Both the position numbers and the translations under genes were made by a program. From the NCBI RefSeq assembly GCF_900107145.1, contig NZ_FNOW01000003.1:61612-125611 (forward strand): a DNA stretch of 64,000 nucleotides, in the 5' to 3' direction. This DNA comes from Allochromatium warmingii. Its GTDB lineage: Bacteria > Pseudomonadota > Gammaproteobacteria > Chromatiales > Chromatiaceae. Below, piece by piece: positions 42,040-50,760 of this stretch (position 1 is its first letter; each line of letters opens with the position of its first letter). A model generated the notes under the pieces. The model was not told where the DNA came from and did not search any database. It saw nothing but the letters and a program-made list of their open reading frames with translations.

Positions 42040-42387
42040 TCAAGCGCGATTCAATTGTGCTAAGGCGAGTTCGCGATCATCAATGACATCGAGAATTTTC
42101 AGAAAGCCGCTAATGGCAAAGACATTTTTAATAGCCGCTGGCATGGCGCATAAAATCAGTGTGCCCTTTGATTGCTTGGCGCGTTTTGCGGCAACTAAAA
42201 ACACGCGCAATCCAGCACTGGAAATATATTCGAGTGCGCTGAAATCAATCAGAATCGCACTGGCGGCCGTTTCAAAGATTTCCAACAGCGATTGTTCTAA
42301 TTCACCGCAGGTTGTCGTATCTAATCGACCAGATAATGCGATCTGCCATCCCTGTTCTGTTTGAAGCATTTCGGACTGAAAACTCAT
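42040..42387 (-). CDS. STAS-domain anti-anti-sigma factor-like protein
   Basis: A 115-residue single STAS domain like SpoIIAA or RsbV. IDFSALEYISSAGLRVFL (47-64) holds the phosphorylatable serine (probably S57, second Ser of the ISSAG motif). In partner switching a HATPase kinase phosphorylates this Ser and a PP2C phosphatase reverses it. Both activities appear fused in the neighbouring upstream gene at 42482-44884. No sigma factor gene is adjacent, so the target could be a sigma factor elsewhere or the HD-GYP protein 67 bases downstream. The start ATG at 42387 is unambiguous. Confidence 0.92.
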   Translation of the reverse strand: MSFQSEMLQTEQGWQIALSGRLDTTTCGELEQSLLEIFETAASAILIDFSALEYISSAGLRVFLVAAKRAKQSKGTLILCAMPAAIKNVFAISGFLKILDVIDDRELALAQLNRA

Positions 42388-42481
42388 ATTGCGCGTTCCT
42401 CATAACACGATTACAGATAGACACTGAAGGATTGAGTAGATGACAACCGCGCACCACAGCGTCCGGGTTCAAGCTGGCATG

Positions 42482-44884
42482 TTAATGATGCAGCGTTTTG
42501 AGCAAGACAATTAAATTACCGCTGCCATCATAATAGGCGCGAGCTTCATCCATGATGCTTTTAACCAGATGCACCCCTAATCCGCCAATCGGTCGCTCGT
42601 CTAATCCTAGCTCGATATTCGGTACCGGGGCTTCAGTGAATGGATCAAAGGGCGGCGCATCATCTTTAATGATAATTTGTAGCCATTCATCCGATAAACT
42701 CAAGCGTACATGAATGAGGCGATCCGATTCGCCATTTAAACCATGCTGCACGGTATTCACGATCAATTCTTCCAGACACAGATTGGCTGCCAGCGCCAGA
42801 TCCGGGCGCTCAGCAAGCGCCGTCTCGACCCGCTCGGCAAGCGGCGGAATATCACCTAAACGTGCATGGAGGTGATGCTCAAGCAGGACGGTCATATTGT
42901 CCAGCAGCGGGAGTGGCGTATCCACACATAGCTCTCCAGATTTGCGACACAGCACCAAACAGGTGAGATCGTCTGATGCCTCCGCGCCAGCAACAAAGCT
43001 GGCAACATCGGCGACTAAAGCGTTGACTAAGGCTTCGGCACCGTCAGCCGGAACCGCCGCTTTAAGCCAAGCGTGTAAGCGGTCATCGCCATATTCTTGG
43101 CCACGCGGCGAGAGTGCCTCAGTCACGCCGTCTGTGTAGAGCAGCAGCGTTGCGCCTAGTGCCAGCGTGGCGGTGTAATCGGTGTAGGTTAGTCCGTCCA
43201 TGACGCCGAGCGCGACATCTTGCGCACAGTCGAGCGCGGTTATGCTCCCAGAGGCCTGACGCAAGAGCGGCGGATGATGACCGGCATTGGCATACAGAAG
43301 TTGACCGTTACGTGGATCATAGATCCCATAACACGCGGTCACAAAGAGTTGCATCGGATTGCGTTCGCACAATAAATCATTAGCGTGCGCGAGAATTTCC
43401 GAGGGCGGGCCGCCGTTAATCGCCAGATCGAGTAACACGGTACGCGAGACCGCCATAAAAAACGCCGCGCCGACACCTTTGCCGGACACATCCGCGATCA
43501 AAATGCCGTAGCGCCCATCGGCGAGCGCAAAACAATCGTAAAAATCGCCGCCGAGCTCGCGGGCTGGATACATGGCAGCGTGTATCGCCCAAGTCACTTC
43601 GTTGGGGAAATCCTGCGGCAGAATCGCTGCCTGCATACTCCGCGCCAGCATCAGTTCTTCTTGCACACGCTGACCGGCAGCACGCAGTTGCGCATTGCTC
43701 TTGGCAAGTTCAGCGGTGCGGATGTGTACCAACGTTTCTAGCTCGCGCTGCCGCGAGGCGTTTTGTTCACGAATGACTTCTAACAGGCGCTGAAATTCTG
43801 TCGCTACGGTATTGAAGTTCCGCGCCACTAAGACCAGCTCATCGCGCGTATCAATGGTAATGCGGGTATCAAGCCGCCCGCTACAAAAGGCCGCCGTGCC
43901 CTGAGATAGGTTTTTGAGCGAGCGCAATGTAGACAGATAGATCCCAGCGAACAGATAGGCAATGGCGATGACAGTGCCAATCAAAATCGCCGCGATGCTC
44001 CATTGTGTGTGTTGCAGTCGCTCGATGTGCGCGACCAAATAGGCATCCGCAGCAGTCACCGCTTGATCGAGCAGCAGCCGCGCCTGCGCGAGATTAGCCC
44101 GTGACAGCGTACTCAGATCGGCAAGCGCCGTGCGATCATCCAGTGCCCGATCAGCGGTATCTTGCTGACGCTGAATGCCGGTCAGCAGTACCGTCAATGC
44201 GTGTTGTAGGTTGGCTGCCGTCGGCCTGCGTTCGATCAACTGTGCAACGCCGGTTTTTAAGCTCGGCACCGCTTCAGCGAGCACAACCTGTGCGCCGAGC
44301 GCATAGGACGCCAGTTCCACCAGATCCAGCGTGAGCACATCACGTTGCTTGCCAAGCGTTTCAAGCACCAGCGGCAGCCGGACGGTGAGCAGATCGCAGG
44401 CGGCATCGAGCGCCGAATCAACATTGAGCCGATGCAAACGCGCACTGGCTTGCATCAGGCTCAACAGGGCATTGATGGTCGCGGTACGGGTGGCAAAGCG
44501 GTGCTGGGGATCGCGGCTGTATTCATCGGTTGTGCGCACCGCATCCCAACTGGTTTGCAACCGCGTGACCGCATCGGCGAGTTCTGGATGCCGCTGTGCG
44601 GCGGCTAGGAGCTGTTGCTCGGCAGCTGGGGGCGGCTGGGTAGCATCTTGGATGGCGACATGGCGCTGTTCGATCAGCACCATCAAGGTATCCGCTTGAA
44701 TAACGAACGCACGTAACCCGGCGCGTTCGAGTTCAGCGCGGCGGATGGTCGCGTCAGCGTGTTGCAAAACTGGCTGACTGAGCGCGATGAGCGCCAGCAA
44801 CACCACCACGCCGATGAGCAGATATTTCCGCGAAAACGTCAATCGACCCGACAGCCAAACGGTTGGGGCGAATAACGTCTGCAT
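42482..44884 (-). CDS. Membrane sensor with SpoIIE phosphatase and anti-sigma-type HATPase
   Basis: An 800-residue protein. Transmembrane helices at about 20-38 and 296-318 enclose a largely helical periplasmic region. A HAMP domain (about 318-372) and a coiled coil (to about 415) lead to a SpoIIE/RsbU PP2C phosphatase at about 430-650, with GGDFYD (445-450), ADVSGKG (464-470), YTDGVTE (583-589) and SDDLT (637-641). The C-terminal HATPase (about 690-800) has the N-box EELIVNTVQHG and the GGLGVHLVK G-box, resembling RsbW-type kinases. One protein could therefore both phosphorylate and dephosphorylate the STAS partner next door. The ATG at 44884 is chosen over an upstream TTG. The gene for the periplasmic binding protein lies 36 bases upstream. 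Confidence 0.92.
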   Translation of the reverse strand: MQTLFAPTVWLSGRLTFSRKYLLIGVVVLLALIALSQPVLQHADATIRRAELERAGLRAFVIQADTLMVLIEQRHVAIQDATQPPPAAEQQLLAAAQRHPELADAVTRLQTSWDAVRTTDEYSRDPQHRFATRTATINALLSLMQASARLHRLNVDSALDAACDLLTVRLPLVLETLGKQRDVLTLDLVELASYALGAQVVLAEAVPSLKTGVAQLIERRPTAANLQHALTVLLTGIQRQQDTADRALDDRTALADLSTLSRANLAQARLLLDQAVTAADAYLVAHIERLQHTQWSIAAILIGTVIAIAYLFAGIYLSTLRSLKNLSQGTAAFCSGRLDTRITIDTRDELVLVARNFNTVATEFQRLLEVIREQNASRQRELETLVHIRTAELAKSNAQLRAAGQRVQEELMLARSMQAAILPQDFPNEVTWAIHAAMYPARELGGDFYDCFALADGRYGILIADVSGKGVGAAFFMAVSRTVLLDLAINGGPPSEILAHANDLLCERNPMQLFVTACYGIYDPRNGQLLYANAGHHPPLLRQASGSITALDCAQDVALGVMDGLTYTDYTATLALGATLLLYTDGVTEALSPRGQEYGDDRLHAWLKAAVPADGAEALVNALVADVASFVAGAEASDDLTCLVLCRKSGELCVDTPLPLLDNMTVLLEHHLHARLGDIPPLAERVETALAERPDLALAANLCLEELIVNTVQHGLNGESDRLIHVRLSLSDEWLQIIIKDDAPPFDPFTEAPVPNIELGLDERPIGGLGVHLVKSIMDEARAYYDGSGNLIVLLKTLHH

Positions 44885-44920
44885 GGTGTTGATATACTGC
44901 CGTGTATGCAACCGGCAGTA

Positions 44921-45364
44921 TTAGCGCGGTTCGAGCACGATTTTCACTGAGCCATCAACCTGTTCAGTGGCCGTGTAGCCAATCGCCCCCGGCATCTTTT
45001 TCACCAATTGCGCGGCTTCGGCATCATCGGCAGCACGCCGCGGCGGCACGCCCATGCCAGTAAAGGTTTGACGCGCCCAATACGCCCGTAGCTGTGCCGG
45101 TTCACGTCCAGTCACTTGACGATAAAATTCATCACGTACCGGAGAATCTTCTTTTAAATCAATCGGCTCAATGGTCGTGCCGTCTGACCAGGTGCGTAGT
45201 TGCTTGAGAAAAATCTGCGTCGCCTGTGCCGCATCCACGCGCTCGACCGGAACCGCCGGATGAGCGATCACGCGCAGCGGATCCTCAGCAACAGCAGCGT
45301 GAAAGACGCCGAAACTGAGCACACTCACCAGACTGAGCAAACCGAAGTCATTCCAAGTTTTCAT
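44921..45364 (-). CDS. Small periplasmic phosphate-binding-like protein (PstS type)
   Basis: A 147-residue exported protein. It has a signal peptide of about 26 residues (ending HAAVA before EDPLRV). The mature part resembles half of a PstS-like substrate-binding fold: a QIFLKQLRTWSDGTTIEPIDL segment, a DEFYRQVTG helix, and PGAIGYTATEQVDGSVK near the end, both typical of PBP-like domain proteins. At this length it may be a single lobe or a stand-alone ligand-binding domain rather than a transporter component; no pstCAB genes are near. The ATG at 45364 has GGAG nine bases upstream. Between a porin and a membrane sensor, it may hand ligand information to the sensor. Confidence 0.8.
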   Translation of the reverse strand: MKTWNDFGLLSLVSVLSFGVFHAAVAEDPLRVIAHPAVPVERVDAAQATQIFLKQLRTWSDGTTIEPIDLKEDSPVRDEFYRQVTGREPAQLRAYWARQTFTGMGVPPRRAADDAEAAQLVKKMPGAIGYTATEQVDGSVKIVLEPR

Positions 45365-45387
45365 AAATTGCTGCTCCATTTCTGCTC

Positions 45388-46755
45388 TTAAAACACGACA
45401 TCAAGGCCGACGGTTAACACGTTGACTTCATTCCGAAATGGAACCGTCTCAACGGCTAGAATACCCCGTGTGCTGGCATCCGGCGTCCGAAAATGATCGT
45501 ATTGCACCTTGAGAGCCATGTTGTGACGGAAATCCCAGCGCACGCCGACACTCAGCGATTCGGTTGACGCATCTGAGGCGTGCGCGAGGCGGTCAAGTTC
45601 AGCCTGTGCCTGCGCTAATCCGGCATCAAGCAGCGGATGTAAGCCAGTCGCCGTCAAGGCTTGGGTATTGAGATTAGCGGTTTTGCGCTCGAACTGCGCA
45701 TAAGACACATAGGGCGTCCACTGTCCGAAACTCCGTCCAGCAGTAAGTTGAAAACCGTCGTGGCGGGCGAGCATCGCTGATTTTGGATCAACCATCACCC
45801 ATTCGCCCATCAAGCGCCAGGCACCCAAATAGGCGTCAAAACCGAGACTGGTATAAATCGCTGCGCCATCATAAGGATTGATTAAATCCTCAATCTGCGC
45901 CGCTTGCTGCTGTAAACCCAACGCATTCGGTAGCGGCAACAGCGGATTGTGTGCAAGCAACCGCACGCCACCGGCAAGCTGCGTCAAGCCCGCATTGAGC
46001 ACATTGAGTTCGGGCGAGTTCAGATGCATGTCGCCGACCTCCGTGTATGACAGGCGAAATGTTACACGCGGTAGAATTGCGCTCACGGCCAGCCCGACGA
46101 CATCCGTAAATTCACCATTAGTGATCGTTTTGGGCGTGGTGCCTGGAGCGTACACCGCGTAATCGACCCGTCCGCCGTAGCCCTGCACCAGCATCACCGT
46201 GTTACCAAACGGATGCCGCCATTGCACATCGCCACCATCGAGCCATGAAAAACTATTGAGCAGACCGTAAATTGGCAGCGCCGGACGCGCCAGCAGATAG
46301 GCATAACCGATTTCGGTGACATCCGAATCAAAATAGACCGGCGTGCGAATGCGCCCAAGCCGCACTGAGAGCGCATCGCCGAGTTGCTGGCGCAGATAAC
46401 CGAGTCGTAACTCTGGCTCCATCTCGTTGCCGACCCGCGCTACGCCTTGCAGGGTCACTGAGGTCGTCGGCGTCAGCCACCAGTCGATCTGACCGCCGAG
46501 CACAGAATCGAGCTTAGTGCTAAATCCTTTATTAGCTGGGCGTTTTTGCGCAAATGAGGTGACAACGCCCGCTGCGTCGTTGTCGTTATAGGTGCCAGCA
46601 AAGGTGGCAAAACCGGAAAAATAGAGCGCGGGGAAGGTCGGTTGCTGGGGTGCGGTCTCAGCGCCCCAGCTTGAGAACGCTGGCAGCAGTCCCGCAAGCA
46701 ACAGCCAGGATGGCTTGAACGATAACGATTTGGCGAAGTGATAGCATGTTGGCAT
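45388..46755 (-). CDS. Outer-membrane porin-like protein
   Basis: A 455-residue beta-barrel candidate. An N-terminal signal peptide (hydrophobic about 16-31, ending WGA before ETAP) precedes many alternating amphipathic strands with aromatic girdles (WWLTPTTSVTLQG, ALKVQYDHFRTP). The C-terminus is VGLDVVF, with the terminal phenylalanine that BAM recognises. There are no cysteines in the mature part apart from none visible, as usual for porins. The specificity is not readable. It is first in a five-gene minus-strand series, 23 bases before the periplasmic binding protein gene. In this position it could admit or help detect an anionic solute. Confidence 0.85.
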   Translation of the reverse strand: MPTCYHFAKSLSFKPSWLLLAGLLPAFSSWGAETAPQQPTFPALYFSGFATFAGTYNDNDAAGVVTSFAQKRPANKGFSTKLDSVLGGQIDWWLTPTTSVTLQGVARVGNEMEPELRLGYLRQQLGDALSVRLGRIRTPVYFDSDVTEIGYAYLLARPALPIYGLLNSFSWLDGGDVQWRHPFGNTVMLVQGYGGRVDYAVYAPGTTPKTITNGEFTDVVGLAVSAILPRVTFRLSYTEVGDMHLNSPELNVLNAGLTQLAGGVRLLAHNPLLPLPNALGLQQQAAQIEDLINPYDGAAIYTSLGFDAYLGAWRLMGEWVMVDPKSAMLARHDGFQLTAGRSFGQWTPYVSYAQFERKTANLNTQALTATGLHPLLDAGLAQAQAELDRLAHASDASTESLSVGVRWDFRHNMALKVQYDHFRTPDASTRGILAVETVPFRNEVNVLTVGLDVVF

Positions 46756-46864
46756 GGTGATGATCGCGTCCCATCAGCGTCGGTGATCCTTCAATCCCAC
46801 GCATGATACGGCGCGAAGCGATGCCAGTTCTAGGTTTTACATTTCGTGAACATGGCGCTGCGAC

Positions 46865-46893
46865 TTGCCAAGCTGCCACAATCGCCTTAAACT
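46865..46893 (+). promoter_or_regulatory. Sigma70-type promoter of tRNA-Gly
   Basis: A -35 box TTGCCA (46865-46870) and a -10 box TAAACT (46888-46893) are separated by 17 bases; the tRNA begins 12 bases after the -10. The -10 matches the consensus at only 4 of 6 positions. Confidence 0.5.
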
Positions 46894-46905
46894 CTTGCTT
46901 CTGTT

Positions 46906-46979
46906 GCGGGTGTAGTTCAATGGTAGAACAGGAGCTTCCCAAGCTTCTAACGTGGGTTCGATTCCCATCACCCGCTCCA
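46906..46979 (+). tRNA. tRNA-Gly (anticodon CCC)
   Basis: A 74-base cloverleaf including an encoded CCA. The acceptor stem GCGGGTG pairs with CACCCGC, the anticodon loop reads TTCCCAA giving CCC, and the T arm contains GGTTCGATTCC. It decodes GGG. It lies directly before mutY on the same strand, which starts 57 bases after the tRNA end. Confidence 0.97.
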
Positions 46980-47035
46980 CTCCGCATCATCCTGCCTCGC
47001 GCACCCGCCGCTGTTTGATTGCTCCCTTAAAAGCT

Positions 47036-48142
47036 ATGCTCTCCGTGTCACCGGCGGTCTTTGCAGCCAGCGTGCTTGATTGGTTCGATCAACACGGTCG
47101 CCATGATCTCCCCTGGCAGCGCGATCCCACGCACTATCGGGTTTGGGTTTCTGAGATCATGCTGCAACAGACGCAAGTCAGCGTCGTGATTCCCTATTTT
47201 GAACGCTTTATGGCGTCTTTTCCGACGCTGGCGGATCTTGCCGCAGCGGAGCTAGATGCCGTTCTCGCTCTGTGGTCAGGGTTGGGGTATTACGCTCGCG
47301 CCCGCAATCTCCACCGAGCGGCGGTGCAGATTATGACCGCGCATCACGGTCACTTTCCCGACGATTTCGCTGCCGTTGCGCACTTACCGGGCATCGGGCG
47401 CTCGACTGCGGGCGCGATTCTCTCGCTGGCCTGCGGGCAGCGGCATCCGATTCTCGACGGCAATGTCAAGCGCGTGCTGGCGCGGGTGTTTGGTGTCGCT
47501 GGCTGGCCCGGACAGCGCAGCGTGCTGCTCGAACTCTGGCATCTGGCCGAATGCTGTACGCCTATGACCCGTGCTGGCGCATACAATCAAGGCATGATGG
47601 ATCTGGGCGCGACACTCTGCACCCGCACTCGACCAGCGTGTACGCGCTGCCCACTGGCCGCGCACTGCATCGCCCAACAACAAGTACGTCAGCGCGACTT
47701 GCCCGCGCCGCGTCCACGACAAACACTGCCGATCCGCGCCACAACACTGCTCGCCGTGCGCGATTCCAGTGGTGCGCTACTGCTAGAACGGCGGCCACCA
47801 TCGGGCATCTGGGGCGGTTTGTGGAGTCTGCCCGAAACCGACATCCCCGCGACTGATACCGCCGCACTCGCCGACTGGTGCGTCGCACAGTTCGGCATCC
47901 GACCGCACCGGGTTGAAAGACTCCGTGAGCGCCGCCACACCTTCACCCATTACCACCTCAGCATGGCGTTAGTCACCATCGAGCTGGGCGCTGATCCGTC
48001 GCGGGTTCAGGACAGCGCCGCGTGGAGCTGGTACCCACCAGAAGCAGCCCGCCAGCTTGGACTACCGGCCCCGATTGCTCGCATCCTTGCTGACCTGAAT
48101 CTGGAATCACAGCCGCTGTTGGCGTTGTTTGCGGGAGATTAA
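47036..48142 (+). CDS. mutY: A/G-specific adenine DNA glycosylase MutY
   Basis: A 368-residue base-excision repair enzyme that removes adenine opposite 8-oxoguanine. The catalytic Glu is in EIMLQQTQV (E40), the helix-hairpin-helix in [12 protein letters not shown] (117-128) and the catalytic Asp in DGNVKR (D141). A [4Fe-4S] cluster is bound by C195, C202, C205 and C211 (C-x6-C-x2-C-x5-C). The C-terminal NUDIX-like 8-oxoG recognition domain spans about 230-360, with [10 protein letters not shown] at 299-308. The ATG at 47036 follows the tRNA; the longer frame from 46952 would begin inside tRNA-Gly and is rejected. yggX follows after five bases, as in E. coli. Confidence 0.96.
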   Translation: MLSVSPAVFAASVLDWFDQHGRHDLPWQRDPTHYRVWVSEIMLQQTQVSVVIPYFERFMASFPTLADLAAAELDAVLALWSGLGYYARARNLHRAAVQIMTAHHGHFPDDFAAVAHLPGIGRSTAGAILSLACGQRHPILDGNVKRVLARVFGVAGWPGQRSVLLELWHLAECCTPMTRAGAYNQGMMDLGATLCTRTRPACTRCPLAAHCIAQQQVRQRDLPAPRPRQTLPIRATTLLAVRDSSGALLLERRPPSGIWGGLWSLPETDIPATDTAALADWCVAQFGIRPHRVERLRERRHTFTHYHLSMALVTIELGADPSRVQDSAAWSWYPPEAARQLGLPAPIARILADLNLESQPLLALFAGD

Positions 48143-48147
48143 ACATC

Positions 48148-48420
48148 ATGGCGCGTACTGTTCACTGCATTAAACTCGGCTGCGACGCCGACGGACTCGA
48201 CCGCGCTCCCTATCCGGGCGAACTGGGTCAGCGCATTTTCGCGCAGGTCTCGAAGGCCGCGTGGCAGGATTGGCTGCGCCATCAAACACGGCTCATCAAC
48301 GAGCAGCGGCTGAGTCCGATTGATCCGAAAGCGCGGCGCTTTCTTGAAGAACAGATGGAACGGTATTTTTTTGGTGATGGTGGCGAGCAGCCAGCAGGCT
48401 ACACACCGCCGTCGGCTTAA
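48148..48420 (+). CDS. yggX: YggX, Fe(II)-trafficking/oxidative damage protection protein
   Basis: A 90-residue protein starting [11 protein letters not shown] with [19 protein letters not shown] and a terminal [12 protein letters not shown] segment, a full match to the YggX family. It protects Fe-S clusters from oxidative damage and is linked to iron trafficking; the conserved Cys is C7. GGGAG precedes the ATG by ten bases. It is co-transcribed with mutY, whose Fe-S cluster and oxidised-guanine repair role fit the same stress. Confidence 0.96.
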   Translation: MARTVHCIKLGCDADGLDRAPYPGELGQRIFAQVSKAAWQDWLRHQTRLINEQRLSPIDPKARRFLEEQMERYFFGDGGEQPAGYTPPSA

Positions 48421-48439
48421 AAAATGTCGCACGAATAGC

Positions 48440-48468
48440 TTGACAGGTCGCGCTCAGATTGGTTTAAT
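48440..48468 (+). promoter_or_regulatory. Strong sigma70 promoter of tRNA-Phe
   Basis: A perfect -35 TTGACA (48440-48445), exactly 17 bases of spacer and a -10 TTTAAT (48463-48468, 5 of 6 consensus). Transcription would start near 48475, about 37 bases before the mature tRNA. Confidence 0.8.
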
Positions 48469-48511
48469 GTGCGACTCGACTGGTTGCTGTTTTAACCTGT
48501 CAAATGCTTAA

Positions 48512-48587
<76 letters not shown>

Positions 48588-48594
48588 CATAAAA

Positions 48595-48638
48595 TCAAAA
48601 AAGGCTTGTTACCTTAAAATCAGTGACAAGCCTTTTTT
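48595..48638. terminator. Bidirectional rho-independent terminator after tRNA-Phe
   Basis: AAGGCTTGT (48601-48609) pairs with ACAAGCCTT (48626-48634). The stem is extended by an A-run on the left and six or more Ts on the right, so it terminates tRNA-Phe and could also stop dusB transcripts coming from the other side. Confidence 0.9.
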
Positions 48639-48698
48639 ATTGGGATTTTCTGGGTTCTGTACGGTGTAAAGCTGTGCGATCTAGCTGACCATCTCTGG

Positions 48699-49727
48699 TC
48701 ACGAAAAATCACGCTCCTCAAAAACCCCCACCGCCAACTGTAATTGCTCCGACGCTGTTTCAACTTGATTGATCCGCGCTCGAAAACGCGCCGCATCGGG
48801 TAGATCGCGGCAATACCAAGCGATATGTTTCCGTGCCATGCGCACTCCGGCGTATTCACCATAAAAGGCGTAGAGGGCTTCGAGATGTTCGCGCACAATC
48901 TCAGCCATCCACGCCCGTGACCGCTCGTGCTCAGGCGGCGCGGCCTGAGTTGGATCGAGCGCCGCGAGGATGTCGCGGAATAGCCACGGACGACCCTGCG
49001 CGGCGCGTCCGATCATAATTGCCGCTGCGCCCGTTGTGTGGAGCACCCGTTGCGCATCAGCAGCCGAGGCGATATCCCCATTGGCAATCAGTGGCAGTGC
49101 GACCGCTTCGCGCACAGCACGGATTGTGTCGTATTCAGCCGGCGTGCCATAGGTGCAGGCGCGGGTGCGTCCATGCACAGTCAGCGCGGCAATGCCGGAT
49201 TCGCGGGCAAGCTGGGCGATGCGCACGGCGTTGCGTGCTTCCGGTGACCAGCCGGTGCGAATTTTGAGCGTCACCGGAACGGCGACAGCCGCGACCACTG
49301 CTTCGAGAATCCGCGCCACGCGCTGTTCATCGCGCAACAATGCCGATCCCGCCGCGACCTTACACACCTTCTTCGCCGGACATCCCATATTGATGTCAAT
49401 GATGTGTGCGCCGCGCTCGACATTGAGCCGGGCAGCGGCGGCCATTTCCGCCGGGTCAGCGCCGACGATTTGCGCGGAAATCGGCCCAAGTTCATCTTGA
49501 TAATCCAAGCGGCGCAGCGATTTACGACTACCCCAGAGCGCGGTATTGGCGGCGACCATCTCGGCCACCGCCAGCCCCGCGCCGAGACGACGGCACAGCG
49601 TCCGAAACGGTCGATCCGTGATACCGGCCATCGGCGCGAGCAGCAGGTTATTGGCGAGCCGATACGGGCCGATCTGTAACGGACGGATCAGGCTGGGCGC
49701 GGCGGGATGCTCCGACGGCGGGTTCAT
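48699..49727 (-). CDS. dusB: tRNA-dihydrouridine synthase B
   Basis: A 342-residue FMN-dependent enzyme that reduces uridine to dihydrouridine in the tRNA D loop. The TIM-barrel N-terminus reads LLLAPMAGITDRPFR, NMGCPAKKV near residue 115 carries the catalytic Cys, and LIANGDI, then IMIGRAAQGRPW with the FMN phosphate site, complete the DusB pattern. Its ATG overlaps the prmA stop by four bases (ATGA). In E. coli the order is prmA-dusB-fis; here no fis gene follows, the next features being the terminator and tRNA-Phe of the other strand. Confidence 0.95.
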   Translation of the reverse strand: MNPPSEHPAAPSLIRPLQIGPYRLANNLLLAPMAGITDRPFRTLCRRLGAGLAVAEMVAANTALWGSRKSLRRLDYQDELGPISAQIVGADPAEMAAAARLNVERGAHIIDINMGCPAKKVCKVAAGSALLRDEQRVARILEAVVAAVAVPVTLKIRTGWSPEARNAVRIAQLARESGIAALTVHGRTRACTYGTPAEYDTIRAVREAVALPLIANGDIASAADAQRVLHTTGAAAIMIGRAAQGRPWLFRDILAALDPTQAAPPEHERSRAWMAEIVREHLEALYAFYGEYAGVRMARKHIAWYCRDLPDAARFRARINQVETASEQLQLAVGVFEERDFS

Positions 49728-50611
49728 GCGGCGCGGCGTTGACCGCTGATTAACGCCCAGTCATCGCGCACACGCGGCGCATTGAGCGTGATGTGTTCGG
49801 CATAGGCGGCACTGACGGCGGCGATCTGGTCGCTGAGTACGCCCGACAGCACGACCTGTCCGCCCGGAACTAATTGCGCACACAGACGCGGTGCCAGCGT
49901 AATCAGCGGCGCGGCGAGAATATTTGCCAGTACCACATCAACGGAGACAGCCGCCGCGCACGGTTCCGGCGCACCGAGCGTGAGCCGCTCGCGCACACCA
50001 TTTGCAGTGGCATTATCGTGGGTGGCGGTGAGCGCCTGCGGATCGTGGTCAATGGCAATCGCGTGCGCCGCGCCGAGTTTGAGCGCAGCGATGGCGAGAA
50101 TCCCCGAGCCGCAGCCGAAATCGAGCACGGTTTTGCCACTGAGATCCGCGCCGTCGAGCCATTCCAAACACAGGGCGGTTGTCGCGTGATGGCCGGTGCC
50201 AAAAGCCAGCCCGGGATCGAGCGCGACGATGACAGCGGCGGGATCGGCGGGTGGCTGACCGTGCGGACACACCCAGAGCCGCTGTCCAAAACGGGTCGGT
50301 TTAAAGGTATCGAGCCAGACGCGCTCCCAGATTTGATCGTCCAGCCGTTGCACCTGTGGCCGCTGACCGAGACGGGCGGTGAGATCCTGCGCCAGCCGCT
50401 CGACCAGCGCCGCGCTTTCAGGGTCGCTCTCAAACAGCGCCGTCAGCGTGACCTGTGACCAGAGCGGCGTTTCGCCCGGGCCGGGTTCAAGCTGAGGTTC
50501 ATCTCCGGCATCGCCGAGTGTGACCGACAGAGCGCCAGCCAATTCCAAATACTGTTCAAGGGCATCCGCCTGTGAACGCGGAACGTCGAAAGCCAGTTGT
50601 AGCCAGGGCAT
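49724..50611 (-). CDS. prmA: Ribosomal protein L11 methyltransferase
   Basis: A 295-residue SAM-dependent enzyme that trimethylates L11. The N-terminal substrate domain (MPWLQLAFDVPRSQADALE) is followed by the Rossmann methyltransferase domain. DPGLAFGTGHHATT is at about 130-143, VLDFGCGSGILAIAALKLGA at about 160-180, and NILAAPL serves as motif IV. Start at the ATG at 50611. It is translationally coupled to dusB. It diverges from pntAA across about 150 bases with no clear promoter consensus. Confidence 0.95.
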   Translation of the reverse strand: MPWLQLAFDVPRSQADALEQYLELAGALSVTLGDAGDEPQLEPGPGETPLWSQVTLTALFESDPESAALVERLAQDLTARLGQRPQVQRLDDQIWERVWLDTFKPTRFGQRLWVCPHGQPPADPAAVIVALDPGLAFGTGHHATTALCLEWLDGADLSGKTVLDFGCGSGILAIAALKLGAAHAIAIDHDPQALTATHDNATANGVRERLTLGAPEPCAAAVSVDVVLANILAAPLITLAPRLCAQLVPGGQVVLSGVLSDQIAAVSAAYAEHITLNAPRVRDDWALISGQRRAA

Positions 50612-50760
50612 AGGGTCTCGGACTCGCTTGCAAGCAGCGGTGCGCGGTGGAAACGGGACGCTAGTTTAACAAGTTGCGGTTCATCAATGCGCTCGGGATA
50701 ATGCGCACATTTTGCCGCCCCCAGGGTGGCGAACCACAACAGGGGCGAATCGTTAGAATT

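Noticed and set aside
46952..47035. Longer N-terminus for MutY
   Set aside because: It would start inside tRNA-Gly; the conserved MutY sequence begins after 47036.
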